This document shows positions 24,782 to 33,017 of a stretch of 64,000 nucleotides of DNA, piece after piece (within the stretch, counting starts at the first letter, position 1; each line of letters starts with the position of its first letter). This DNA comes from Bradyrhizobium sp. Gha (GTDB taxonomy: Bacteria > Pseudomonadota > Alphaproteobacteria > Rhizobiales > Xanthobacteraceae). Location: the NCBI RefSeq assembly GCF_900113735.1, contig NZ_FOQM01000003.1:434001-498000 (forward strand), in the 5' to 3' direction. Below the pieces are notes generated by a model, which searched no databases, was not told the origin of the DNA, and saw only the letters and a program-made list of their open reading frames with translations. A program made the translations under genes and the position numbers.

Positions 24782-25998
24782 GTGATGGTCCGGTGATCAT
24801 TGTCGGCGCCGGCCATGGTGGCTACCAGGTCGCGGCATCCCTGCGGCAGGCGGGCTTTTCGGAGCGCATCTGCCTGATCAACGACGAGGCGCATCTGCCC
24901 TATCAGCGCCCGCCTTTGTCGAAGGCCTACATCAAGGGGGCGGCCGGGCCTGACAGCCTGATGTTCCGCCCCGAGAAATTCTATCACGACCAGAAGATTG
25001 ACCTGATCGCCGGCCGCGTCGTTTCGATCGATCGCGCCGCCCGACAACTGCTGCTCGCCTCGGGCGAAGCGCTTTCCTACGGTCACCTGATCTTGGCGAC
25101 CGGCGCGCGGAACCGGCTGCTCGATCTGCCCAACGCCAATCTGCCCGATGTAAAGTATCTGCGCATCCTCGACGAGAGCGAGGCGCTGCGCAACATCATT
25201 CCGTCGAAGACGCGGGTCGTGGTGATCGGCGCCGGCTTCATCGGGCTCGAATTCGCAGCGACCGCGCGGATCAAGGGCCTCGAGGTCGACGTACTCGAAT
25301 TGGCGCCGCGCGTGATGGCGCGCGCGGTGACGGCGGAAGTGTCGGAGTATTTCCAGGCGCGGCACCGCGAGGCCGGCATCCGCATTCATCTCGGCGTGCA
25401 GGCAACCTCGATCGAAGCCGAGAACGGCAAGGTGACCGGCGTCTCCTTGAGCGATGGACGGCATCTGCCTGCCGACCTCATCGTGGTCGGCGTCGGCGTG
25501 CTGCCGAACATCGAGTTGGCGGCCGAGGCGGGACTGCCGGTCGCGGCCGGCATCATCGTCGACGAATATCTCGCGACGGCCGATCCCAACATTTCCGCCA
25601 TCGGCGATTGCGCGCTGTTCGCAAGCCCACGCTTCGGCGGCTCGTTGCGGCTGGAATCGGTGCAGAACGCCACCGACCACGCCCGCTGCCTCGCCGCGCG
25701 GCTGACTGGCGATAAGAAACCTTACGACGGCCATCCCTGGTTCTGGAGCGATCAGGGCGACGACAAGCTGCAGATATCAGGCCTCACCACCGGTTACGAC
25801 CGTGTCGTCCTGCGCGGCGATCCCGCGAAGAAGGCGTTTTCCGCGTTCTGCTATCATGGCGACAGACTGCTCGGCATCGAATCGATCAACCGCGCCGGCG
25901 ACCACATGTTCGGTCGCCGCTTGCAGGCGATGGATCGCTCGATCACGCCGGAGCAGGCGGCGGACGAAAGCTTCGACCTGAAGAGCGCGCTGGCTTGA
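24778..25998 (+). CDS. FAD/NAD-dependent ferredoxin reductase (putidaredoxin reductase type)
   Basis: Flavoprotein of 406 residues. The N-terminal FAD motif is VIIVGAGHGGYQVA; the family-specific PYQRPPLSKAYI follows near residue 45; the NAD motif VVIGAGFIGLEFA is near residue 150; and GDCALF marks the second FAD contact. Such reductases feed electrons from NADH through a [2Fe-2S] ferredoxin to a P450 or oxygenase. No ferredoxin or oxygenase is adjacent; the only P450 in the window is 21 kb away. Translation appears coupled to a 13-codon upstream ORF. Its stop abuts the ribokinase stop with no spacer (TGATCA). Confidence 0.9.
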   Translation: MSDGPVIIVGAGHGGYQVAASLRQAGFSERICLINDEAHLPYQRPPLSKAYIKGAAGPDSLMFRPEKFYHDQKIDLIAGRVVSIDRAARQLLLASGEALSYGHLILATGARNRLLDLPNANLPDVKYLRILDESEALRNIIPSKTRVVVIGAGFIGLEFAATARIKGLEVDVLELAPRVMARAVTAEVSEYFQARHREAGIRIHLGVQATSIEAENGKVTGVSLSDGRHLPADLIVVGVGVLPNIELAAEAGLPVAAGIIVDEYLATADPNISAIGDCALFASPRFGGSLRLESVQNATDHARCLAARLTGDKKPYDGHPWFWSDQGDDKLQISGLTTGYDRVVLRGDPAKKAFSAFCYHGDRLLGIESINRAGDHMFGRRLQAMDRSITPEQAADESFDLKSALA

Positions 25999-26913
25999 TC
26001 AGCCAGCGCCGAGCACAGCCGCGACCTCCGCGGCCGTCGGCATGGACGGCCCGGCGCCCATCCGCTGCACGCTGATCGAGGCGGCTGTATTGGCGAAGGC
26101 GAGGGCGGCGCGCAAGGCGGCACCCTCGGCCAGCTGCGAGGCGAGCGCGCCGACGAAACAATCGCCGGCGCCCGTGGTGTCGACCGCCTTCACCGCGCGG
26201 CCGGGCACGGCAAATCCCTCGCTTCCGGCGAGCGCGAGCACGCCGCGTTTTCCCAGCGTGACGCAGATGGTCTGGTCGCTGCGCGCCTGAAGCTGTCGGG
26301 CGACGTCGATGATCTTTGCGGCTTCGTCCTCGTCGGTGAGCTCGCGACCTGCGAGAAAGCCAAGCTCGGTCTCGTTCAGCACGAGGATGTCGACCAGCGC
26401 GAGCAGCTCGCCGGACATCTTTTGCGCCGGCGCCGGATTGAGCAGCGTCGTGGCCCCGGCGGATCGCGCCCGCTGGAAGAACGCGGCAATCGTCGGCAGC
26501 GGAATCTCGAACTGGCTGACCGCGACATCGCCCTTTGCCAGCGGCGCATCCGCGACGTCATCCGCGCTGACCAGGGCATTGCTGCCGGGAATCACGACGA
26601 TGGTGTTGTCGGAGGCGGCGACCGTGATGATCGCAGTGCCGCTGTGTGTATCGGCCTCTCGCACGGAGCCGAGATCGATGCCTTGGGCGGCCAGGAACCC
26701 CCGCAGTTCCGCCCCGAACGCATCCTTGCCCAGCCGCCCGATCAGCGTGGTCTTCACGCCGAGACGCGCCGATGCGACCGCCTGGTTCGCACCCTTGCCG
26801 CCCGGAAAATACAACACTTGCCGGCCGGCGACGGTCTCGCCCACCTTCGGATGGCGATCGGCGGTCGCCACCACATCCATGTTGATGCTGCCGGCGACGA
26901 AGACACGCCCCAT
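25999..26913 (-). CDS. rbsK: Ribokinase
   Basis: PfkB-family sugar kinase of 304 residues. Substrate-site motifs are GSINMDVV (residues 8-15) and GGKGANQAVA (about 39-48); the C-terminal catalytic signature is DTTGAGDCFVGAL with the base Asp near residue 250. These match ribokinase closely. The family phosphorylates D-ribose (or a close pentose) with ATP. It follows a second PfkB kinase by 20 bp on the same strand and is probably co-transcribed with it. No ribose transporter is adjacent. Confidence 0.85.
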   Translation of the reverse strand: MGRVFVAGSINMDVVATADRHPKVGETVAGRQVLYFPGGKGANQAVASARLGVKTTLIGRLGKDAFGAELRGFLAAQGIDLGSVREADTHSGTAIITVAASDNTIVVIPGSNALVSADDVADAPLAKGDVAVSQFEIPLPTIAAFFQRARSAGATTLLNPAPAQKMSGELLALVDILVLNETELGFLAGRELTDEDEAAKIIDVARQLQARSDQTICVTLGKRGVLALAGSEGFAVPGRAVKAVDTTGAGDCFVGALASQLAEGAALRAALAFANTAASISVQRMGAGPSMPTAAEVAAVLGAG

Positions 26914-26933
26914 GATACGCCCTTATGAAATCC

Positions 26934-27827
26934 CTAGACCCTGACTTCGAACTCGTGCCTGACTTTGGCGATGTCGACAAGGGTCGGCAGGCCGGCCTCG
27001 TTGCCGAGGCGCTGGATCTTGAAGGTCGAGGCTGCCCGGGCAAAGTCGAAATGCTCGCGCCAGCTTTTGCCCGGATGGGCGAGATAGGAATAGACGTAGG
27101 CGCCGTGGAAGACGTCGCCGGCGCCGTTGGTATCGATCACGCGCTCGCGCGGGATCGGCATCGCCGGCATCACCTGGACCGTCCCTGTTTCGTCGTACCA
27201 GAGCAGGCCCTTCTCACCCATGGTGACGCCGCCGATCTTGCAGCCGCGGCCCTTGAGGTAGTCGAGCATCTTCTCCGGGGTCAGGTCCATCTGCTCGCAG
27301 AGACGCTCGGCGACGATGGCGACGTCGATGAATTCCAGGAGTTCGTGCGTGTTGGTGCGCAGGCCGCCGCCGTCGAGCGAGGTCAGGATACCGGCCTCAC
27401 GGCAGACTTTTGCGTAGTGGATCGCCGCATCCGGCTGGTGGCCGTCGACATGCAATGCGCGGCAGCCGCCGAGATTGAGCATCGGGAAGGGATGGATGTG
27501 CTCGTCGTCGCGGCAGCGCACGATGGCCCGCTTGCCGTCCTTGGGCATGATGAAGGACAGCGACGACTGGTTGACCTTCCGCCCGTGCAGCGAGATCGCG
27601 TATTTCGCGCACATGTCCTGGAACATGCGCCCCAGCCAGTCATTCGCCGCGGTGGCGATCAGGTCGGGCACGATGCCGAGCTTGGCGCAGCAGAACGCCG
27701 CCGTGACAGCGTTGCCGCCGAAAGAGACCGCGTAGTCGGTCGCTACGTGTTTTTCGTCGCCGGTCGGCATGTGGTCGGTTATGAAGACGACGTCGATATA
27801 GGTCTGTCCGATAAAGAGAGCCTGCAT
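26934..27827 (-). CDS. PfkB-family carbohydrate kinase
   Basis: Sugar or nucleoside kinase of 297 residues. It has GQTYIDVVF at the N-terminus, SFGGNAVTAAFCCAKLG in place of the ribokinase GGKGAN motif, and the catalytic DTNGAGDVFHGAY near residue 235. The altered substrate motif shows that it is not a second ribokinase; 2-keto-3-deoxygluconate kinase, fructoselysine-type and nucleoside kinases are alternatives. It is first of a two-gene minus-strand unit with rbsK. The upstream 200 bp is shared with the divergent VOC gene. Confidence 0.85.
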   Translation of the reverse strand: MQALFIGQTYIDVVFITDHMPTGDEKHVATDYAVSFGGNAVTAAFCCAKLGIVPDLIATAANDWLGRMFQDMCAKYAISLHGRKVNQSSLSFIMPKDGKRAIVRCRDDEHIHPFPMLNLGGCRALHVDGHQPDAAIHYAKVCREAGILTSLDGGGLRTNTHELLEFIDVAIVAERLCEQMDLTPEKMLDYLKGRGCKIGGVTMGEKGLLWYDETGTVQVMPAMPIPRERVIDTNGAGDVFHGAYVYSYLAHPGKSWREHFDFARAASTFKIQRLGNEAGLPTLVDIAKVRHEFEVRV

Positions 27828-28036
27828 TGCTTGTCCGTGATGCGCGTGATGGTCCGGCCGACCAGCTTACTGTAACACCGGTTCCGCTTCTCTGACGCTG
27901 AAATAATTCGCAAAACCGCCCCGCAGCGCTTGAGGCCGGCCTAGGGCCGGAATACGACCATGTCGGGTCCATGCCAAGCCCGGACAATTGCCGCTTTTCG
28001 ATCCATGGTTCCAGGTCGATCAGAAAGGGAAAGAAC

Positions 28037-28885
28037 ATGATCACCGGCCTCGATCACATCGTTGCTCTGGTCAAGGATATCGGTGCGGCCAGGGCGGCCT
28101 ATCAGACGCTGCTGGGGCGCGCGCCCGCCTGGCAGAACTCCGGCGAGGGCGCCGATCGCGTCCTGTTCACCCTCGAGAACATGACCCTCGAATTGATGGC
28201 GCCGAGCGGCTTTAACGCGACCGCTGACCGCATGCGCGCGTTGCTCGCTGACCAGGAGGGCCTGCTCGCCAGCCTGTGCTTTCGCGTCGCCGATATCAAC
28301 AAGACGCACCGCCGGCTGGACCGGGTGGCGCTGAAGCCGGATGCCGTCGCCGAAGTCGAAAGCAGCGACGATGTATCAGGCGCGGCCCTGCACTGGAAGC
28401 GCACGCGGGCCGCAACCGAGCTGACGCGCGGCGTGCGCATGTTCTTCCTCGAGTTGGCCGAGGAGCGTCCGAAGTCGCTCGCTTCGGACGTCGCGCCGAT
28501 CGAGGGGCTCGATCACGTCGTGATCACGACAGAGGATTCCGATCGTGCTGCCGCGCTCTACGGCGCGCGACTGGGGCTCGATCTGGCGCTCGACCGCACC
28601 CACCATGATTGGGGCCAGCTGATGTTCTTCCGCTGCGGCGATCTCATCGTCGAGGTGGTGCGCCGCCCCGTCGCGGGCGGGGATGTTGGGCACGATCGTC
28701 TCTGGGGCCTGAGCTGGCGCGTCGCCGACATCGACGCCACGCGCGCGCGCCTCGTCGCCGCCGGACTCGACGTCAGCGACGTGCGCAACGGCCGCAAGCC
28801 GGGCACGCGGATCATGACCGTGCGCAATGGCACCTGCGGCATCCAGACCGTGCTGCTGGAGCGCTCGCCGAAGCCGGTGGATTGA
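28037..28885 (+). CDS. Two-domain VOC (glyoxalase/dioxygenase superfamily) protein
   Basis: Protein of 282 residues made of two VOC modules. The first begins ITGLDHIVALVKDIGAAR (His near residue 7) and the second IEGLDHVVITTEDSDRAA (about residue 158), each carrying the first metal-ligand His. The second module continues LMFFRCGDLIVEVVRRP with the third-ligand Glu; the first has LENMTLELMAP with the equivalent Glu. It could be a ring-cleavage, lyase or isomerase enzyme; function not assigned. ATG 28037 follows GAAAGGGAAAG. A family-A repeat lies downstream. Confidence 0.82.
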   Translation: MITGLDHIVALVKDIGAARAAYQTLLGRAPAWQNSGEGADRVLFTLENMTLELMAPSGFNATADRMRALLADQEGLLASLCFRVADINKTHRRLDRVALKPDAVAEVESSDDVSGAALHWKRTRAATELTRGVRMFFLELAEERPKSLASDVAPIEGLDHVVITTEDSDRAAALYGARLGLDLALDRTHHDWGQLMFFRCGDLIVEVVRRPVAGGDVGHDRLWGLSWRVADIDATRARLVAAGLDVSDVRNGRKPGTRIMTVRNGTCGIQTVLLERSPKPVD

Positions 28886-28904
28886 GGGGCGCTGCTCTCT
28901 CCTC

Positions 28905-28990
28905 CGTCTTTAACGAGCGCAGCGAAGCAATCCAGGCTCCTCCCGTAAAGACTCTGGATGGCTTCGTCGCAAGGGCTCCTCGCAATGACG
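28905..28990. repeat. Palindromic intergenic repeat, family A (copy 5, decayed left end)
   Basis: The inner arms (AGCGAAGCAATCCAG / CTGGATGGCTTCG) and right end CTCGCAATGACGG are kept, but the outer left end reads CGTCTTTAACGAGCG in place of CGTCATTGCGAGCG. Confidence 0.75.
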
Positions 28991-29039
28991 GCGAGGGCGT
29001 GGTACATGCCATACCGAAACCACCCAGCGAGCACCCGGT

Positions 29040-29753
29040 TTGGCGAAGGCAATTGCAAAGCGAACTCTGAAATGGCAGCGCGACCCCGAGGGGATGCGGC
29101 TGCGCATTCTCGAGGCTGCCAAGCAGGAGTTTTCCGCTCACGGGCTCGCCGGTGCCCGCGTCGACCGCATCGCGGCGAATGCCGGCGCCAACAAGCGCAT
29201 GCTGTACTACCATGTCGGCAACAAGGACGACCTCTACCTCGCGGTGCTGGAAGGCGCCTATGACAAGATCCGCAGCGAGGAGCGGGGACTCGATCTCGAA
29301 CATCTCGATCCGCCCGAAGCGATCAAGCGGCTGATCGAATTCACCTGGGGTTACTTCCTGCGCAACCCGGAATTCCTGTCGCTGCTCCAGACCGAGAACC
29401 TCGCGCGGGCAAAGCACCTGAAGCGCTCGACCAAGGTCAAGTCGATGCACTCGCCGTTCGTCGAGATGATCCGCACCGTGGTGAGGCGCGGCGTCGACAG
29501 CGGCGATTTCCAGGTCGCGGTCGATCCGGTGCAGCTCTACATCTCGATCGCGGGTCTCTGCTTCTTCTATCTCTCGAACTCGGCGACCTTAAGCGTGATC
29601 TTCGGCCGTGACCTGCTCGCCAAGGACGCCAAGGACGAACGTCTCGCGCACATGGTCGGCCTCGTGCTGGCTGCGCTGACGGGGCAGTCGGCCGCGTTGT
29701 TCGAGATCGCCAAGGCACCAAAGTCGCGCGCTGCGGTCGCGCAGACGGCGTAG
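29040..29753 (+). CDS. TetR-family transcriptional regulator
   Basis: Regulator of 237 residues if it begins at TTG 29040; an ATG at 29094 would give a protein 18 residues shorter. The helix-turn-helix spans about residues 20-68 (ILEAAKQEFSAHGLAGARVDRIAANAG and MLYYHVGNKDDLY), followed by an all-helical ligand domain. The HTH and overall shape recall RutR-like regulators of nucleobase metabolism. It precedes an NMT1-type ABC transporter operon on the same strand by 188 bp and is its probable controller; the effector is unknown. Confidence 0.87.
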   Translation: MAKAIAKRTLKWQRDPEGMRLRILEAAKQEFSAHGLAGARVDRIAANAGANKRMLYYHVGNKDDLYLAVLEGAYDKIRSEERGLDLEHLDPPEAIKRLIEFTWGYFLRNPEFLSLLQTENLARAKHLKRSTKVKSMHSPFVEMIRTVVRRGVDSGDFQVAVDPVQLYISIAGLCFFYLSNSATLSVIFGRDLLAKDAKDERLAHMVGLVLAALTGQSAALFEIAKAPKSRAAVAQTA

Positions 29754-29773
29754 TTTCCTCGCCGCATTTTCCT

Positions 29774-29880
29774 CCGTCATTGCCAGCGCAGCGGAGCAAT
29801 CCAGAAACTTTCCGGGAGGCGTCTGTCCCGCCACCGACCGGCCCCGGAACCGGCACAAAACGTCACAGGGAAAGCTCTGG
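29774..29880. repeat. Palindromic intergenic repeat, family A (copy 6, broken)
   Basis: The left arm is recognisable (CGTCATTGCCAGCGCAGCG, AGCAATCCAGAAA). About 55 bp of GC-rich foreign sequence follows, then only GGAAAGCTCTGG remains of the inner right arm; the CAATGACG end is missing. It looks like an element interrupted or partly deleted. Confidence 0.6.
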
Positions 29881-29941
29881 ACAGTATTTACCCAACGGGT
29901 TAATTTCTCCCCCGAACAAAGAAGACTTCCGGGAGTGAGGC

Positions 29942-30751
29942 GTGGCTGAGCTGAAGCCGCAAGGTGCAGTGTCCAAGATGCTGAATGCGGCCTGGGTGCG
30001 GCCGTTGTTGTTCCTGGTGTTCATCGTCATCGCCTGGGATCTCTCGATCCGGCTGTTCAAGATCCCCGCCTATCAGATCCCGGCGCCGGCCGATGTCCTC
30101 GCCGTGCTGCGCGATGATTGGCCGGAATTGCTGCGCCAGTCCTGGCCGACGACTTACGCGACCATCTGGGGCTTCGCGCTCTCCGCGGTGTTCGGCATTC
30201 CCGTGGCGATGCTGATCGCGGGCTCGAAGACGGTGGAGAGCTATGTCTATCCGCTGCTGGTGTTCTCCCAATCCGTGCCCAAGATCGCGATCGCGCCGCT
30301 GTTCGTGGTCTGGTTCGGCTTTGGCATCCTGCCGAAAGTCATCTCGGCATTCCTCCTCGGCTTCTTTCCCGTCGTGGTCTCCGCCGTGCAGGGTTTCAAG
30401 TCGGTCGATCCTGACATGGTCGATCTCGCCCGCGCCATGCAGGGCAGCCGCTTCCAGGTGTTTTGCGCGGTGAATCTTCCGCATGCGCTGCCGGCGATCT
30501 TCTCCGGCCTCAAGGTCTCGGTGACCCTCGCCGTGGTCGGCGCCGTCGTCGGCGAGTTCGTCGGTTCCAATTCCGGCATTGGCTATGTGATGCAGCGCTC
30601 GATTGGCACGTTCGACCTGCCGACGATGTTCGCAGCGCTCGTCATCCTCGCGCTGCTCGGCGTCATCCTGTTCTGGGTCGTCGACCGCGTCGAGAAGCTG
30701 GTGATTCCCTGGCATGTCAGCCAGCGCGAGGACGTGATTTTCGCATCGTAG
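29942..30751 (+). CDS. ABC transporter permease (SsuC/TauC/NMT1 type)
   Basis: Inner-membrane permease of 269 residues with about six hydrophobic segments. The cytoplasmic EAA loop region reads GFFPVVVSAVQGFKSVDPDM then DLARAMQGSRFQVF, typical of nitrate/sulfonate/taurine-type permeases. It starts at GTG 29942 behind a GGGAGTGAGGC Shine-Dalgarno. Binding-protein and ATPase genes follow on the same strand, so this is a complete importer. Substrates of the class include sulfonates, nitrate, pyrimidine-like compounds and aromatic acids. Confidence 0.9.
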   Translation: MAELKPQGAVSKMLNAAWVRPLLFLVFIVIAWDLSIRLFKIPAYQIPAPADVLAVLRDDWPELLRQSWPTTYATIWGFALSAVFGIPVAMLIAGSKTVESYVYPLLVFSQSVPKIAIAPLFVVWFGFGILPKVISAFLLGFFPVVVSAVQGFKSVDPDMVDLARAMQGSRFQVFCAVNLPHALPAIFSGLKVSVTLAVVGAVVGEFVGSNSGIGYVMQRSIGTFDLPTMFAALVILALLGVILFWVVDRVEKLVIPWHVSQREDVIFAS

Positions 30752-30799
30752 AGCATGATCCGGAAAAGTGTGAAGCGGTTTTCCGATCAGATCATGCTC
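30751..30799. repeat. Short palindromic repeat, family C
   Basis: Outer arms GAGCATGATC / GATCATGCTC (from ATCATGCTC) enclose inner arms CGGAAAAG / TTTTCCG. This is a widespread rhizobial intergenic palindrome. It begins on the last base of the permease stop codon and precedes the binding-protein gene. Confidence 0.85.
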
Positions 30800-30856
30800 A
30801 AACAATAGATCAAGCAACGGCCACCAATGGCCGAAACAACAACAGGGAGAGTGACG

Positions 30857-31849
30857 ATGAAGCGATGGATTGGGGCTGCATCTGTGGCGCTGATGGCGTT
30901 TGCAGTTTCGCCGGCGCAGGCGGCCGACAAGGTCGTGCTGATGCTCAACTGGTACGTCTATGGCGAGCATGCGCCGTTCTATTACGGCAAGGCCAAGGGC
31001 ATTTATGCCGCCGAGGGCATCGACCTGGAGATCCAGGAAGGCCGCGGCTCGGCCGCGACCACGCAGGCCGTCGCCGCCAAAACCGCCGATTTCGGCTATG
31101 TCGACGTTCCCACCATGATGCGTGCCGCGATCAAGGGCGCGCCGGTGATTGCGACCGGCGTGCTGCTCCAGACCTCGCCGATGTCCGTGATGGGTTTTGC
31201 CGACAAGAACATCCGAAAGCCGGAAGACATCAAGGGCAAGACGGTCGCGATCACGCCGGCCGATTCCATGACCCAGATCTGGCCGCTGTTCCTGAAGAAG
31301 ACAGGTCTCAAGGAAAGCGATTTCAAGACCGTTGCCGGCGACGGCCAGACCAAGCTCAACGCCGTGATCAACGGCCAGGCTGATCTCTTGCTCGGCTATG
31401 TCATGGACCAATCGATGAAGATCAAGGACGCCACCGGCAAAGACGTCTATCCGATCAAATTCGCCGATTACGGCATCAACATGGTCTCCTCGGGCATCAT
31501 CGCCAACACCGACTACGTGAAGGCTCATGCCGATCTCGTCCGCCGTTTCATGTCGGCGACGACAAAGGCGGTCGAAGCCGCCGAGAAGGAGCCGAAGGCG
31601 GCCGCGCAGTCGATCCTGGATGCCAACCCCAAGGGCGGCAAGATCGACACGCTGACCCAAGGCTTTGAGCTGACCATTCCGCTGTACCGGACGCCTGAGA
31701 CCAAGGACAAGCGGCCGTTCCAGGTCACCGACCAGAACATGACGGACTCGGTCAACCTGATGGTCGAATATGGCGGGCTCGACGCCAAGGCCAAGGAGAA
31801 CCCGAAGGCCTTCTACACCAACGATTACCTGCCGAAGAGTGGGTCGTGA
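30857..31849 (+). CDS. NMT1/THI5-family ABC substrate-binding protein
   Basis: Periplasmic binding protein of 330 residues with a signal peptide (MKRWIGAASVALMAFAVSPAQA). NMT1-family landmarks are LMLNWYVYGEHAPFYYGKAKGIYAAEGIDLEI near the mature N-terminus and GRGSAATTQAVAAKTADFGYVD. The family binds pyrimidine-like thiamine precursors, sulfonates and related ligands. A Shine-Dalgarno (GGGAGAG) lies 5 bp before ATG 30857. It is flanked by two palindromic repeats, which may stabilise its mRNA segment for high-level expression. Confidence 0.9.
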   Translation: MKRWIGAASVALMAFAVSPAQAADKVVLMLNWYVYGEHAPFYYGKAKGIYAAEGIDLEIQEGRGSAATTQAVAAKTADFGYVDVPTMMRAAIKGAPVIATGVLLQTSPMSVMGFADKNIRKPEDIKGKTVAITPADSMTQIWPLFLKKTGLKESDFKTVAGDGQTKLNAVINGQADLLLGYVMDQSMKIKDATGKDVYPIKFADYGINMVSSGIIANTDYVKAHADLVRRFMSATTKAVEAAEKEPKAAAQSILDANPKGGKIDTLTQGFELTIPLYRTPETKDKRPFQVTDQNMTDSVNLMVEYGGLDAKAKENPKAFYTNDYLPKSGS

Positions 31850-31860
31850 AGCAACAACCC

Positions 31861-31942
31861 CCGTCATTCCGGGATGATCCGAAGGACCAGACCCGGAATC
31901 TCGAGATTCCGGGTTCACCCTTCGGGCGCCCCGGAATGACGG
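31861..31942. repeat. Palindromic intergenic repeat, family D with an internal 24-bp perfect palindrome
   Basis: Outer arms CCGTCATTCCGGG / CCCCGGAATGACGG enclose a perfect 24-bp palindrome at about 31891-31914 whose centre is CTCGAG. It lies between the binding-protein and ATPase genes. It belongs to a different family from the CATTGCGAG elements. Confidence 0.85.
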
Positions 31943-31964
31943 CTCAAATTGCCGAGTGGACTGA

Positions 31965-32813
31965 ATGACCTCAGCGATCAAGTTGGCAGGTGACGCCGTG
32001 CAGCCCGCCGCGCACCTGAGACTGGTGAGCGATCGGGCCGGCGATGCGTCGGGCATAACCCTGTCAGGCGTGTCGAAGACCTACCGGACGCGCGACGGCG
32101 ACGTGCCGTCGCTGCGGCCGCTCGACTTCCACATCAATGACGGCGAGTTCTTCGTCGTGGTCGGTCCATCGGGCTGCGGCAAGTCCACGCTGCTCAAGCT
32201 GATCTCCGGACTGCTGCCGCCGACATCAGGCGAAGTGCTGGTCGAAGGCGAGACCGTAACGAAGCCGCACGGCAATGTCGGTATCGTCTTCCAGAACGCG
32301 CTGCTGCTGCCCTGGCGCAACATCCTGTCCAACGTGATGCTTCCGATCGACATGAAGCGCCTCGCCCGCGACGAATATCTCCCGCGCGCCAAGGCGCTGT
32401 TGAAGATGGTCGGGCTGGAAGGGTTCGAGAAGAAGCTGCCCTGGCAACTTTCCGGCGGCATGCAGCAGCGGGCCTCGATCTGCCGTGCGCTGGTGCACGA
32501 TCCCAGGATCATGCTGATGGACGAGCCGTTCGGCGCGCTCGACGCGCTGACGCGCGAGCGCATGAACGTCGAGCTGATGCGGATCCAGCGGGAGACCAGG
32601 AAGACCGTGCTCTTGATCACGCATTCGATTCCCGAAGCCGTGTTCCTCGCCGACCGTGTGCTTGTCATGACCGAGCGGCCCGGTGCAATCGCCGCGATCT
32701 ACGACGTGCCGCTGCCGCGCCCGCGCTCGCTCGACGTCATGGCGGACCCTGTTTTCACCGAGCTCGTGCAACGCATCCGCAAGCATTTCTTCTCGCAGGG
32801 TGCATTGGATTAG
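31965..32813 (+). CDS. ABC transporter ATP-binding protein (SsuB/TauB type)
   Basis: ATPase of 282 residues. Walker A is GPSGCGKST (about residues 68-76), the Q-loop is VFQNALLLPW, the signature is LSGGMQQRAS, Walker B is IMLMDEPFGALD and the switch His is in LLITHSIPEA. It belongs with the adjacent NMT1-type binding protein and permease. The first ~30 residues precede the ABC core and could be partly non-coding if a later start is used. A family-B repeat separates it from the enolase-superfamily gene. Confidence 0.92.
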   Translation: MTSAIKLAGDAVQPAAHLRLVSDRAGDASGITLSGVSKTYRTRDGDVPSLRPLDFHINDGEFFVVVGPSGCGKSTLLKLISGLLPPTSGEVLVEGETVTKPHGNVGIVFQNALLLPWRNILSNVMLPIDMKRLARDEYLPRAKALLKMVGLEGFEKKLPWQLSGGMQQRASICRALVHDPRIMLMDEPFGALDALTRERMNVELMRIQRETRKTVLLITHSIPEAVFLADRVLVMTERPGAIAAIYDVPLPRPRSLDVMADPVFTELVQRIRKHFFSQGALD

Positions 32814-32852
32814 GCTCGATGGGATGCCCTGTCATCGCAACCGCCCGAACGG

Positions 32853-32977
32853 TGCGCTCCCTCCCCCGCTTGCGGGGGAGGGCCGGGGAGAGGGTGTCTC
32901 CGCTGGCAAGACTCCCCAAGAGGATAAAACCCTCACCCGGCACTTCGTGCCGACCTCTCCCGCAAGCGGGAGAGGTG
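32853..32977. repeat. Palindromic intergenic repeat, family B (copy 2)
   Basis: Arms CCCCGCTTGCGGGGGAG and CTCTCCCGCAAGCGGGAGAG with inner GGGGAGAGGGTGTCTC, the same architecture as the copy at 21693. It separates the transporter genes from the enzyme genes of the cluster. Confidence 0.88.
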
Positions 32978-33017
32978 CACTGCCGCCTGAGCCCCGTCTC
33001 GGGAGCCGACTAACACC

